From the IMG/VR virus record IMGVR_UViG_3300044627_001153, positions 1 through 27,902 of that record: DNA of 27,902 nucleotides; one strand, given 5' to 3'. The notes beneath the pieces were generated by a model. That model did no database searches and was not told the origin of the DNA. It saw only the letters and a list, made by a program, of their open reading frames with translations. Below, piece after piece: positions 14,827 to 24,092 of this stretch. This DNA comes from a virus. The position numbers were made by a program, and so were the translations under genes. Within the stretch, counting starts at the first letter, position 1. Each line of letters begins with the position of its first letter.

Positions 14827-17800
14827 ATGGCACTAAACACAAATTTTAATGTTGAACCATATTATGATGACTTCGATGAAGATAAAAACTTTCATCGTAT
14901 TCTGTATAAACCAGGATACGCTGTTCAGTCCCGTGAATTAACTCAATCTCAAACAATTCTACAAGACCAAATTAAAAAGTTTGGTGATCATGTATTTAAG
15001 TCTGGTTCAATTGTAACTGGTGGTCAAATCTTTGTACAGAATACTGCATACATTAATCTCACATCAACATATGCTGGCAATGATATTACTGCATCCAATT
15101 TTGATAAAGAGTATATTACAAACACAACAGGTACAAAAAAAGCGTATGTTCTAAGAGCATATTCTGCGGATACCACTGCTGGCGAACCAATCACATTGAT
15201 TGTAAATCAGATGTATGGTAATAACTTCACTTCCAGTGAAACTATTATTACAGCAAATACCGACAATGGTGCGATTAATTATTATGCTAATACCGCTGCC
15301 AGTAATCCAACAGGCAATTCAAAAACATTCTCTATTAATGAGGGTGTGTTCTATTATGAAGGTTACTTTGTCAAGAATCAAGCACAGTCTATTGCAATTT
15401 CAAAATACGATAATGCGAATGCTGCTGGTCTAATTGGTTTTGAAGTGGGTGAAAGTATCATCGATTACACTGAAGATACTTCTTTACTTGATCCTGCACA
15501 GTCTGCATCCAATTTCCAAGCACCTGGCGCTGATCGTTACAAGATTTCTTTAACTCTAGCAAATCGTTCTTTAGATAGCACAGACCTTTCTCAGTTTATT
15601 GAGTTGAGTCAGTTCGATCAAGGTATACAGCAAAAAGTTATTCAAACACCAATCTATTCAACTATTGGTGATGAACTTGCTCGTCGCACATATGACGAAT
15701 CTGGAGACTATATTGTTAGCCAATTTGATATTGCAGTGACAGATAGTTCAGCAAATAATGCAAAAGCAAACGTAACTCTAGCACCAGGTAAAGCATATGT
15801 TCGTGGCTATGAGTATCAAACAATTGCTCCAACAACATTGGTTATTGATAAACCAAGAACTACAGATAACGTAAACAACCAACGTATTAGTGCTGACTAT
15901 GGTTACTATGTTTATGCAAACAGTCTGTTTGGAACATTACCTACAAACTTAGTTGGTAATGTTGAACTGTATGTTGTTGATGCTGGTGTTCTAACTAGCG
16001 TACAAGCAAATACTTCCAATTTGAATAATGTACGAATTGGTTCTGCTAAAATTAAATTACTTTCTTATGATTCAAGTTCAAATTCAGAATCATCGAATAC
16101 TTACATCTATAAAACATTCCTGACGGATATTAATACTCGTAGTATTTTTAACACTGCAACTGGTAACGGCTATAATGCACTTGCTGGTTCAACAACAACA
16201 ATCAATTTACCTTCAGGATTTTCAGCAAACAGTGATGTTTATGTTGGTGCTAGAGTTCGTATTGTTGCTGGACCTGGTACGGTTGATGGTCCACGTACAG
16301 TAAAAACTTATACAGTATCAGGGGGTACTGGTACCGAAACAACTCGTATTATTACAGTAGATAAACCATATTCAAATGTAATCACAACTGCTTCCCAATT
16401 CATACTCGATTTTGATTTTGGTCAAACAGATTCAATTGCCGTTATGACAAGTGCTGGAACAATTCGTTCAGCCTCTGCAAACATTCATCCTTATTCTAAA
16501 CGTCAAGTTACAATATCTTCGGGTGTTGTCCATTATCCTGCTTACATAACAGATGTTGGCTCTGAACCTCTACTGTTACAAGTAGGTGAAAATAATGTTG
16601 CTGATAATACAATTGCAGATTTCAGTTACCAATATCGTCGTTTATATCAATCTGTAGGTTCATTCTCAAGCGGTGTGTCACCTGCTCTCTCATTGGGAAC
16701 TGGCGAATCTTTGGTGTCTGCATCTTCAACATCATCTAAGTTACAGAACTATACCGTAATTGTAACTTCAAAAGGTTCTGGTATTTACGATGTGGGCACA
16801 GTTGTTCCTGCTCATGTAATGTCGATTGATACTGCATCACGTAAGATTACCGTAACTGATGGTGGCACTATGTCTGCCAACATCTATGCAACTATTAGTG
16901 CATCGAATCCTACATCAAAAACAAAAACATTTATTCGTGCAAATACTGTGCTGGTTGATCCTGCTGGTGGTGGTACAAATAGTGTGTTTGGTGCTGGCAA
17001 TACTTCGGTTTACGTTTCATCTCTGGATGGTCAAACAGCAATTACTGCTAACTCCATGTTAGTAACAACGCCTGGAGTTGATCAATATCTGTTTGCTTCC
17101 GATGTTCATTCTATCAATGCTATCTTTGATTTTAATGGCCAAACAATCAGCACAGCAAATTATAATGCATTAGATAAGTCTGCCACATCATCAGCAAATA
17201 TTACCACTCGGTATACTTTGGTAGATGGTCAAAAAGATTCCTATTATGATTGGGCATCTATTCGTCTAAAACCTGGTTATCCTGCTCCAAAAGGACCGTT
17301 GTTGATTCGTTACAATCGTTTCAAATCAACTGGTACTGGTTACTTTGATGTGGATTCGTATACACGTTTAGGTCCAAACAATTTTGCATATGCAGATATA
17401 CCGACATTTACATCACAAGATGGATTCATTTATTCATTAAATGATTATTTGGATTTCCGTCCTGTTCGCAAAGATGCAACCGAAGCATATTCAGCAAATA
17501 ACTTTGTGTTTGATGTTGAAGAAGCGGGTGCTGGTCCTAAAATTGTTGAAGTTGGAACTGATGTTGTTCTTGATTATAGTTTTTATTTGCCACGTATAGA
17601 CCGTTTAATTTTAAATAAAACTGGTTCATTCGAAGTTATTGCTGGCGTTCCATCATTGAATCCTTCGGCACCTGCCGAACCATCGGAGTCGATGACTTTA
17701 TACACTCTGTCATATCCAGCGTATTTGGGTTTTGCTTCATCGACAGGAATAAAAACTTTCAAAAACAAACGTTACACAATGAAAGACATTGGTAGTCTTG

Positions 17801-20800
17801 AGAGTCGTATTCAGAATCTTGAATACTACACATCTCTATCATTGATGGAACAAGCAACTCTGAGCAAACAAGACTTATCAACACTCGACTCAACTGGACT
17901 GCCACGATTCAAAAATGGTATGATGGTAGATACTTTTGTTGATAAAACGGTAGCAAACTTTATTGCAAATGATTTCTCTGCCGCTATTGATATTGTTGGT
18001 AACTTAGCACGAAATTCTTATAACCTAACATCGGTAAAAGTGTTTTCTAATAATAGTGTATCAGATTCTGGTATTGAGTATAATGGTCCTCTGCTAACAT
18101 TATCTGGTACCGATGAAGTTTATCTGTCACAAAATCTTGCTTCAAAATCAGTAAACATTAATCCATTTAACGTTATCAATTATATTGCTAGTGTTAAACT
18201 TGATCCTGTGTCAGATGTGTGGACTTCAGACACAAGAGTGGAAGCACAGAATATTGACTTAACGGGTGGTGATGCTGCACGTGATGCTTGGTCATCTATC
18301 CAAAGCACATCATGGGGCGCATGGCAAACAACATGGACTGGTACAGATATACTAGAAACTATTGGACCAGTAAAAACTACAACGACAAAATCTGCTAGAC
18401 ATTCTGTTGTAAATCCAAAAAATGGTAGATTGATGCGTGAAATCACTACGACTAAAACTCAAGATGCTTTGGTAAGTCGTACTACAAATGAATCTCGTCA
18501 AGGTATTCTTTCACAGATTGTACCACAACAATTAACTAAATCTCTTGGTGACCGTTTGATTGATGTTTCAGTTGTACAATTTATGCGTGATACTAATATT
18601 CTTGCTATTGGTACTGGATTCAAACCAAGAACAACTTTGTTCACATATTTTGATAATACAAATGTTGATCAGTACATCTATCGTGCCAATCTTCTTGAGT
18701 TTGCCAATAACAATCTAACGTATGATACAACGATTGGTGATCCGGAACTTATTGCATTTTATGATGCTGCTACTAATGAACTGATGGGTGACGGTGGCAT
18801 AGTTCTAACTGCTAACAATCATGCATTCATTACCAATATTGTTCCTCGTTCTGCTTACGGAACATGGGCAAATGCTGCAACTGGTATTAGAGTTGTCGGT
18901 GGTGCATCTGGTGCAACAAATCTTACAACAACTTGGTATCACTATTCAGGTAAAGCACTTGCTGGTTCTGCTGGCGTAGGTGCAGGTGGACCAACAATTC
19001 AACTTGCTTTCAACGCAGGTGGTGCAACTGAAACTGGTGATTATGTTGGTCAAACTATTCGTATTATTGCTGGTACTGGCGCAGGTCAATCCAGAGTAAT
19101 CAATGCATATAGTTCATCATCACGTACAGCAAACGTTTCTACGAATTGGACAACAGTACCAGACTCAACATCAACATACTCAATCGGTACATTAACATCT
19201 ACAATTGAGGGTGCAACTGCTGGAGTCTTTGCTGCACCTACAGATACATTCCGTGTTGGTGAAAAGTTACTTCGTATTATTGATGACCCAAATGGAACTA
19301 TTGAACGTTCAACAACAAGAGGTGAGACATCATTCTTCTCTCAAGGACTGATTCAAACAAAACAAGAAACATCAATTTCTGTATTTGTTCCGAATGTTGT
19401 TCGAAGCACTGTTACTGAAGATCGTACAACAACATCAACTTCTCGTCAAAGTGTTGTTGTTGGACAAAAAGTTAAGTATGATGATCCTCTTGCACAAACA
19501 TTCTTGGTAAACGGTGATATCTATCCGCAAGGTTTAATGATATCCAGTGTTCGTGTTTGTTTCAAAACTAAGGATGTATCTGCTCCAGTAACATTACAAC
19601 TTCGTTCTGTGGTAAATGGTTATCCATCAACTACAGTTTATCCTTATGCTGACGTTTCACTGACACCGGATAAGATAAAAATAAGTACATTACCAAGTTT
19701 GACAGACTCAACAAAATACACAGAATTCCATTTTGATGTTCCTGTATTCTTGTTACCTGGTGAACATTCGATTGTTCTTCTTTCGAACAGTAATGGATAT
19801 GAAACGTTTGTTGCGGAGATTGGTCAAACAAATCTTGCATCGTCTGCCAAGATTTCAGAACAACCATATACTGGTTCATTGTTCTTATCGCAGAACGGTT
19901 CAACTTGGACTGCTGATCAAACTTCAGACTTGATGTTCAGTTTGTATAAGAAAGCATATTCAATTACAACTCCAGGATATTCTTATTTTGAAGTTGATAT
20001 GTCTCAACAATCTGCAAATTCATTATACGACTTAATGCATGTAATGTCAACAGATGTTGTGCTGGCAAATACGGCAATTGATTATCAATTCATATCTGAA
20101 AATACCACAGGAACAACACATCCGTTTATTAGTTTTGTTCCGAACATTGACTACTCAATGGTAGATGGATATGGTCGCCGTGCATTGAATACCACAACTG
20201 GTAATACTACATTTACCTTACGAACAGTTCTATCGACATCTAATCGTGATATCACTCCGATGATTGATAGGAATCGTTTGAACTTGCTGGCAATTGAAAA
20301 TAAGATTAATAACTTATCTTTACAGACTAGCGATATCGTAATTACCAATCCAGGTACAACCTACACTTCAGCATCGGTTTCTATTACTGGCGGCGGCGGT
20401 AGTGGTGCGGCAGCATCAGCAACCGTTGCGGGTGGACAAGTTATTGGAATTACAATTACAAGTTTTGGTTCTGGATATGTAACATCACCAACAATTACAA
20501 TCACAGGTGATGGTTCCGGTGCTACTGCAATCTATAACGGTGAAGATAAGAAATCTGGTGGTAATGCTAAAGCACGTTACATTACTCGTAAAGTTCAACT
20601 GTCTGATGGTTTCGACTCGGGTGACTTGCGTGTGTATCTAACAGGTTACAAACCACCACAATCTGACATTTATGTTTATGCGAAGTATTTGTCATCGTCT
20701 GATCCACAATCTTTTGAAGATAAGAACTGGATTCAACTGACACAGATCAACGCAAATAATTTTGTCTCGGCAGATGAAACAGATTATCGTGAGTTGACTT

Positions 20801-20973
20801 ATGCACCAGGTGTCGATGGAGTTGAAGCAAATCGAATAAATTATACTTCAGGAAATGACAACTACACATCATTTATTACCTTTGCGATTAAGGTAGTTCT
20901 TGCTGGTCAAAGCACTGTTGACGTTCCTAAGATTAAAGATTTGCGAATAATTGCTTTGCCTGATGCGACATAA
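14827..20973 (+). CDS. Giant DUF4815-type virion structural protein
   Basis: 2048-aa protein. The N-terminus 'PYYDDFDEDKNFHRILYKPG' then 'AVQSRELTQSQTILQDQI' and 'FGDHVFKSGSIVTGGQIF' is the hallmark of the DUF4815 structural proteins that follow gp8 in environmental T4-like phages. 'GDELARRTYDESGDYIVSQF' (near residue 287) is a second family motif. A later part has 'YDDPLAQTFLVNGDIYPQGL' (near residue 1549) and 'VFLLPGEHSIVLLSNSNGYE', an adhesin/beta-sandwich-like block. Residues about 1837-1906 contain two GSGY-type units, followed by 'ARYITRKVQLSDGFDSGDLR'. It probably takes the place of outer baseplate proteins such as gp9/gp10, since no separate homologues are seen here; that is inference. 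The start sits in TTAATAAATG and the end overlaps the next gene (TAATG). Confidence 0.82.
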   Translation: MALNTNFNVEPYYDDFDEDKNFHRILYKPGYAVQSRELTQSQTILQDQIKKFGDHVFKSGSIVTGGQIFVQNTAYINLTSTYAGNDITASNFDKEYITNTTGTKKAYVLRAYSADTTAGEPITLIVNQMYGNNFTSSETIITANTDNGAINYYANTAASNPTGNSKTFSINEGVFYYEGYFVKNQAQSIAISKYDNANAAGLIGFEVGESIIDYTEDTSLLDPAQSASNFQAPGADRYKISLTLANRSLDSTDLSQFIELSQFDQGIQQKVIQTPIYSTIGDELARRTYDESGDYIVSQFDIAVTDSSANNAKANVTLAPGKAYVRGYEYQTIAPTTLVIDKPRTTDNVNNQRISADYGYYVYANSLFGTLPTNLVGNVELYVVDAGVLTSVQANTSNLNNVRIGSAKIKLLSYDSSSNSESSNTYIYKTFLTDINTRSIFNTATGNGYNALAGSTTTINLPSGFSANSDVYVGARVRIVAGPGTVDGPRTVKTYTVSGGTGTETTRIITVDKPYSNVITTASQFILDFDFGQTDSIAVMTSAGTIRSASANIHPYSKRQVTISSGVVHYPAYITDVGSEPLLLQVGENNVADNTIADFSYQYRRLYQSVGSFSSGVSPALSLGTGESLVSASSTSSKLQNYTVIVTSKGSGIYDVGTVVPAHVMSIDTASRKITVTDGGTMSANIYATISASNPTSKTKTFIRANTVLVDPAGGGTNSVFGAGNTSVYVSSLDGQTAITANSMLVTTPGVDQYLFASDVHSINAIFDFNGQTISTANYNALDKSATSSANITTRYTLVDGQKDSYYDWASIRLKPGYPAPKGPLLIRYNRFKSTGTGYFDVDSYTRLGPNNFAYADIPTFTSQDGFIYSLNDYLDFRPVRKDATEAYSANNFVFDVEEAGAGPKIVEVGTDVVLDYSFYLPRIDRLILNKTGSFEVIAGVPSLNPSAPAEPSESMTLYTLSYPAYLGFASSTGIKTFKNKRYTMKDIGSLESRIQNLEYYTSLSLMEQATLSKQDLSTLDSTGLPRFKNGMMVDTFVDKTVANFIANDFSAAIDIVGNLARNSYNLTSVKVFSNNSVSDSGIEYNGPLLTLSGTDEVYLSQNLASKSVNINPFNVINYIASVKLDPVSDVWTSDTRVEAQNIDLTGGDAARDAWSSIQSTSWGAWQTTWTGTDILETIGPVKTTTTKSARHSVVNPKNGRLMREITTTKTQDALVSRTTNESRQGILSQIVPQQLTKSLGDRLIDVSVVQFMRDTNILAIGTGFKPRTTLFTYFDNTNVDQYIYRANLLEFANNNLTYDTTIGDPELIAFYDAATNELMGDGGIVLTANNHAFITNIVPRSAYGTWANAATGIRVVGGASGATNLTTTWYHYSGKALAGSAGVGAGGPTIQLAFNAGGATETGDYVGQTIRIIAGTGAGQSRVINAYSSSSRTANVSTNWTTVPDSTSTYSIGTLTSTIEGATAGVFAAPTDTFRVGEKLLRIIDDPNGTIERSTTRGETSFFSQGLIQTKQETSISVFVPNVVRSTVTEDRTTTSTSRQSVVVGQKVKYDDPLAQTFLVNGDIYPQGLMISSVRVCFKTKDVSAPVTLQLRSVVNGYPSTTVYPYADVSLTPDKIKISTLPSLTDSTKYTEFHFDVPVFLLPGEHSIVLLSNSNGYETFVAEIGQTNLASSAKISEQPYTGSLFLSQNGSTWTADQTSDLMFSLYKKAYSITTPGYSYFEVDMSQQSANSLYDLMHVMSTDVVLANTAIDYQFISENTTGTTHPFISFVPNIDYSMVDGYGRRALNTTTGNTTFTLRTVLSTSNRDITPMIDRNRLNLLAIENKINNLSLQTSDIVITNPGTTYTSASVSITGGGGSGAAASATVAGGQVIGITITSFGSGYVTSPTITITGDGSGATAIYNGEDKKSGGNAKARYITRKVQLSDGFDSGDLRVYLTGYKPPQSDIYVYAKYLSSSDPQSFEDKNWIQLTQINANNFVSADETDYRELTYAPGVDGVEANRINYTSGNDNYTSFITFAIKVVLAGQSTVDVPKIKDLRIIALPDAT

Positions 20974-21209
20974 TGTTAGTACAAATTGAAAACGATAAGC
21001 ATCTAATTCGTGATACTACGAATAGAGCAATTCTAAATACTGATCGTGCAGGTCTTGAACGCTATCTGGCACAACGTCAGATAGCAAAGCAGCGTATGGA
21101 AGAACAGCAAGAAATAAACAGTAAAGTAATCAAATTAGAAAAGGACATCACGGACATTAAAGATATGCTCCGTGAACTTGTACAGATGAAAGCACCTAAT
21201 GGCAATTAA
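20973..21209 (+). CDS. Small coiled-coil phage protein following DUF4815 gene
   Basis: 78-aa charged protein, unassigned. Residues about 25-70 are predicted by eye to form a coiled coil (AQRQIAKQRMEEQQEINSK followed by VIKLEKDITDIKDMLRELV). The N-terminus 'MLVQIENDKHLIRDTTNRAI' resembles a small conserved protein that I recall in the same place in cyanophage genomes, where its function is unknown. It overlaps the giant protein gene by one base and the next gene by 11, so it is surely co-translated. A helper or oligomerisation role for the neighbouring virion protein or fibres is possible but unproven. Confidence 0.7.
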   Translation: MLVQIENDKHLIRDTTNRAILNTDRAGLERYLAQRQIAKQRMEEQQEINSKVIKLEKDITDIKDMLRELVQMKAPNGN

Positions 21210-21555
21210 TCAATTAAATACCAATAATACTTTTTCCGAATGGGTATCAACTACCTCATATTTGGTAGCGGTTGCCAACAATCTTACCGATGGAGCAAAT
21301 GGATCAGCATTCATTGCTAACAGTCAGATTGACATTTCTGGTGTAAACGCAAGTCTAAATGTTCGTAATAGTGGATCAATCAATCAACTGTATGCCAACA
21401 CCGCGAACATTGCAAACGCTAGTGTTTCAGGAAACTCATCTCTTGGTAATTTAGCAATCACAGGAACATTTACGGGTGCACCAAATACAGCAATTTACAG
21501 CACGATTAACGCTGCAATTGATGCGGGTATCGCATTTTCAATTGCACTTGGGTAA
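21199..21555 (+). CDS. Short fibre-like protein (fibre N-terminal type)
   Basis: 118-aa protein. The N-terminus 'MAINQLNTNNTFSEWVSTTS' followed by 'YLVAVANNL' resembles the attachment end of cyanophage-type tail fibre proteins (TFSEW motif). Residues about 40-95 are Asn/Ser/Ala-rich with short repeats (ANTANIANASVSGNSSLGN) suggestive of a trimeric beta-structure. The remaining part 'YSTINAAIDAGIAFSIALG' is short, with no receptor-binding tip, so it could be a connector or a cut-down fibre. It overlaps the preceding small gene by 11 nt. It is followed by the late-promoter-like sequence that begins the adhesin cassette. Confidence 0.62.
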   Translation: MAINQLNTNNTFSEWVSTTSYLVAVANNLTDGANGSAFIANSQIDISGVNASLNVRNSGSINQLYANTANIANASVSGNSSLGNLAITGTFTGAPNTAIYSTINAAIDAGIAFSIALG

Positions 21556-21561
21556 TAAATA
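21554..21561 (+). promoter_or_regulatory. Late-promoter-like AATAAATA before the small virion protein
   Basis: AATAAATA overlaps the stop codon of the mini-fibre gene. The spacing fits a T4 late promoter: the predicted start is near 21567, followed by an AGAGGA Shine-Dalgarno at 21574-21579 and ATG at 21584. It may give the fibre/adhesin cassette extra late transcripts. Confidence 0.45.
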
Positions 21562-21583
21562 ATTTTACAAAACAGAGGATTTA

Positions 21584-21910
21584 ATGGCTAATACGTTTAA
21601 AAACAACTTTCTCAAGGCTGCTGGAACTACAGCACAGAATGCTTATGCTGCTGGCGTAGGTGTTTCAGCCACAGTAATTGGCATGAGTATAGCCAATTTA
21701 ATCACAACTCCAATTTCAGCAAATGTAATTGTATCTTCTGGCGGTGTTGATTATTACATGATCAGAAATGCAACGATTGCTCCTGGTGGTGCATTAGTTC
21801 CAGTTGGCGGAGATCAAAAATTGGTACTGGAAGCAGGAGACTATCTACAAGTAAATACTTCTGTAGCATCTTCTGTTGACGTTATCACTTCGATTCTGGA
21901 GATTACCTAA
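21584..21910 (+). CDS. Small beta-rich virion-type protein A
   Basis: 108-aa protein, not assigned a T4 name. It has the pattern of a small beta-sandwich found among virion genes of marine phages: a hydrophobic strand 'ATVIGMSIANLITTPISANV', then 'YYMIRNATIAPGGALVPVGG', and the ending 'LVLEAGDYLQVNTSVASSVD' with VITSILEI. The 24112-24450 gene has the same layout. No signal peptide or catalytic residue is visible. A good AGAGGA Shine-Dalgarno precedes the ATG, and its stop overlaps the tail fibre start (TAATG). A role as a fibre-associated or surface protein is inferred from position. Confidence 0.65.
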   Translation: MANTFKNNFLKAAGTTAQNAYAAGVGVSATVIGMSIANLITTPISANVIVSSGGVDYYMIRNATIAPGGALVPVGGDQKLVLEAGDYLQVNTSVASSVDVITSILEIT

Positions 21911-23037
21911 TGTCTTATCTTGGTAATTCACCTGAATTAAATACTTTTACGATTGGCGTTGAGAAGTTCAACGGTTCTGGTGCGTGTACTCAATTTACTC
22001 TAACAAGAGATATTGACGATCCAAATTATATTGAAGTTGTCGTTGGTGGCGTTCAACAAACTCCAATTGATGCGTATACAGTCACAAACGGTATAATCAC
22101 ATTCAATACTCCACCTGGACTTGGCACAAACAATGTTGTTGTGATCTATCGTACAGGCACAACGATTGCTTATAATCAAATCTCTGCATCACAAATACTA
22201 GCGAATTCTGTAACATCAACTGGTCTAGCACCAAGTTCCGTAACGAATTCTAAGATTGCAGCAGGTTCAATCACTGGTGATAAACTTACTGATGGTGTCA
22301 TATCATCAAATAGTATTGTACTAAATGCTATAACAACAAATCTAATTGCGACTCAAGCAGTTGCGGGTAATCAGATTGGTCTTGGTGCTATTACAGGTAA
22401 TAATTTTGCTCAACCGATTACAGGTAATCTAATTGCAGATACTTCAGTGGCATCTAACAATATTGTTGTTGAGGCAATCACTGGGAATTTAATTGGTATC
22501 AAAGCGGTATCTGGTAATCAAATCGGTTTAGGTTCTATCAGTTCAAATCATTTTGCTGGTGGTGGAGTAACATCAGATGTGTTGTCAGCAAATTTGAGTA
22601 TTTCCACAGTTCGTATTTCTGAAACTATCAATGTAGTTACCACTCCAGTTAGTGGCAATTATCAGATTTATGTTGCTAATACCGGTGTTTATTATTTTAC
22701 AGCAAACGCCGCAGGTAGTGTGACATTTAATCTGATTGGTAGACAAGGTGTCAGTTTAAATGATTTGATTAGTATTGGTCAATCTGCATCTGTTGCAATC
22801 ATGTTGAAACAAGGTTCGACAAGATATCGTGCAAATGTTCAAGTTGATGGAGTATTACAAACATCATATTGGTTAAGTAACACGCAACCATCACAAGCAT
22901 CAGGTCAGAGTCAAGGTTTAGATGTATATAACTTTACTGTAATAAAAACAGAAAATAATGGATTTACATTACTTGCTTCAAACTCATCATACGCACAAGC
23001 AAACGGACAGGGCATGGGTCCTGGTGGAACTCAGTAA
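21910..23037 (+). CDS. Tail fibre protein with repeat shaft
   Basis: 375-aa tail-fibre-type protein. Residues 1-90 form a common fibre N-terminal domain: 'MSYLGNSPELNTFTIGVEKF', then NGSGACTQFTLTRD, 'YIEVVVGGVQQTPIDAYTV' and 'ITFNTPPGLGTNNVVVIYR'. Residues about 95-225 are a shaft of short repeats (I-x(4-5)-I, with 'GNQIGLGAITGNNF' echoed by 'GNQIGLGSISSNHF' about 50 residues later), consistent with a beta-helix. Residues about 235-360 form a tip domain with 'SLNDLISIGQSASVAIMLKQ', 'VDGVLQTSYWLSN' and 'GLDVYNFTVIKTENNGFTLL', seen in other marine phage fibres. Host contact is inferred. It is flanked by TAATG overlaps on both sides. Confidence 0.78.
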   Translation: MSYLGNSPELNTFTIGVEKFNGSGACTQFTLTRDIDDPNYIEVVVGGVQQTPIDAYTVTNGIITFNTPPGLGTNNVVVIYRTGTTIAYNQISASQILANSVTSTGLAPSSVTNSKIAAGSITGDKLTDGVISSNSIVLNAITTNLIATQAVAGNQIGLGAITGNNFAQPITGNLIADTSVASNNIVVEAITGNLIGIKAVSGNQIGLGSISSNHFAGGGVTSDVLSANLSISTVRISETINVVTTPVSGNYQIYVANTGVYYFTANAAGSVTFNLIGRQGVSLNDLISIGQSASVAIMLKQGSTRYRANVQVDGVLQTSYWLSNTQPSQASGQSQGLDVYNFTVIKTENNGFTLLASNSSYAQANGQGMGPGGTQ

Positions 23038-24092
23038 TGGCAGCAATAACTCCCATCACGATTGGTAGAGCAGCATTTGGTGCGAGAACAACTCGACCAT
23101 ATAATCAACCTGTATATGCAGCAGTACCGCCAACGATAGAATATTTACTTATTGCTGGTGGTGGAGGCGGCGGTCAAGGTCCGGGTGGAAATTTTACTGG
23201 CGGCGGCGGTGGTGCAGGTGGTGTTTTACAAGGTTCTGGTTATGGTGTTGCTGGCAATAGAACATATACCGTTGTAGTTGGTGGTGGAGGACCAAGAGCG
23301 CCAGGTGGAAATCAAAACGGTGTGAATGGTTCGAACACAGGATTTTACGCAACTGCCACAGGTGAAAACACTTGGGGTCGAGGTGGCGGCGGCGGTGGTG
23401 GAGGTTTTCCCGAATCTGGTCCTGGTGGTGATGTACCACGTGCTGGTGCCGCTGGTGGTTCTGGTGGTGGTGGTTCTCAACGTGATGGTTCTGGTGGAGC
23501 AGGAACAGGTGGACAAGGTAATGCTGGTGGATCAGGATGTAATGGTCCAAACGGTGGTAATGGTGGTGGTGGAGGTGGCGCAGGTGCTGGAGGTGGAAAA
23601 GGTTTAGGTCCGAGTGATGGTGGTGCTTGGCCAGCAGCACAACCATTTTCACCATTTGCCACAGGTGTTGGTGGTTATGGTAATGGTGGTTTAGGTGGAG
23701 TAGGTATATCAACTTCATTTGATGGAACACCACGTGCACTGGCTGGTGGCGGTGGTGGTGGTGGAGATTTAGGAGTTCGTTCATTTGGTGGTAGAAATGG
23801 GAGTCCTGTTGCTCCATTCCCCGCAACTGAACCTTTTGGTGGTGGTGAATCACGTGGTGATGGTGGTAATCAAAAAGGTGGAGGTGGTGGTGGCGCAGGT
23901 TCAAATCCTAGTGGTGAGGGTGGAAGTGGCGGTAGTGGAATATTTTGGATTCGATATCCAGCAGAATACGCTCCTATTCCAAACTCCACAGGTCTATCCG
24001 AATACACAGACAATGGAACATACAAAATATATAAATGGAACGGTTCAGGAAGTTGGTCATGGAATACACCAGGTGTTAATCCAGCACCATAA
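23037..24092 (+). CDS. Glycine-rich adhesin-like protein, single domain
   Basis: 351-aa protein dominated by glycine. After a 33-residue lead (MAAITPITIGRAAFGARTTR), a complete glycine-rich domain runs from 'IEYLLIAGGGGGG' (about residue 35) to 'GSGIFWIRYP' (about residue 312). It has long G-runs separated by loops with Pro, Phe, Ser and Arg. Such domains resemble the polyglycine-II helix lattice of gp38-type adhesins of T-even phages (S16 gp38). The comparison is by composition and pattern, so a receptor-binding role is inferred. The last 35 residues include 'YTDNGTYKIYKWNGSGSWSW', which looks like the first strand of another such domain that is not continued. It is directly coupled to the tail fibre gene (TAATG). 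Confidence 0.72.
   Translation: MAAITPITIGRAAFGARTTRPYNQPVYAAVPPTIEYLLIAGGGGGGQGPGGNFTGGGGGAGGVLQGSGYGVAGNRTYTVVVGGGGPRAPGGNQNGVNGSNTGFYATATGENTWGRGGGGGGGGFPESGPGGDVPRAGAAGGSGGGGSQRDGSGGAGTGGQGNAGGSGCNGPNGGNGGGGGGAGAGGGKGLGPSDGGAWPAAQPFSPFATGVGGYGNGGLGGVGISTSFDGTPRALAGGGGGGGDLGVRSFGGRNGSPVAPFPATEPFGGGESRGDGGNQKGGGGGGAGSNPSGEGGSGGSGIFWIRYPAEYAPIPNSTGLSEYTDNGTYKIYKWNGSGSWSWNTPGVNPAP

Noticed and set aside
23194-23904. 236-aa antisense frame extremely rich in histidine and leucine
   Set aside because: It is the mirror of the GGT-rich glycine codons on the plus strand (ACC/CAC on the other). No Shine-Dalgarno, and the plus-strand gene is clearly coding.
24024-24033. TATAAAT-like sequence inside the single-module glycine-rich gene
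   Set aside because: It lies within coding sequence (YKIYKW), with no start codon at promoter spacing that the gene order would need.
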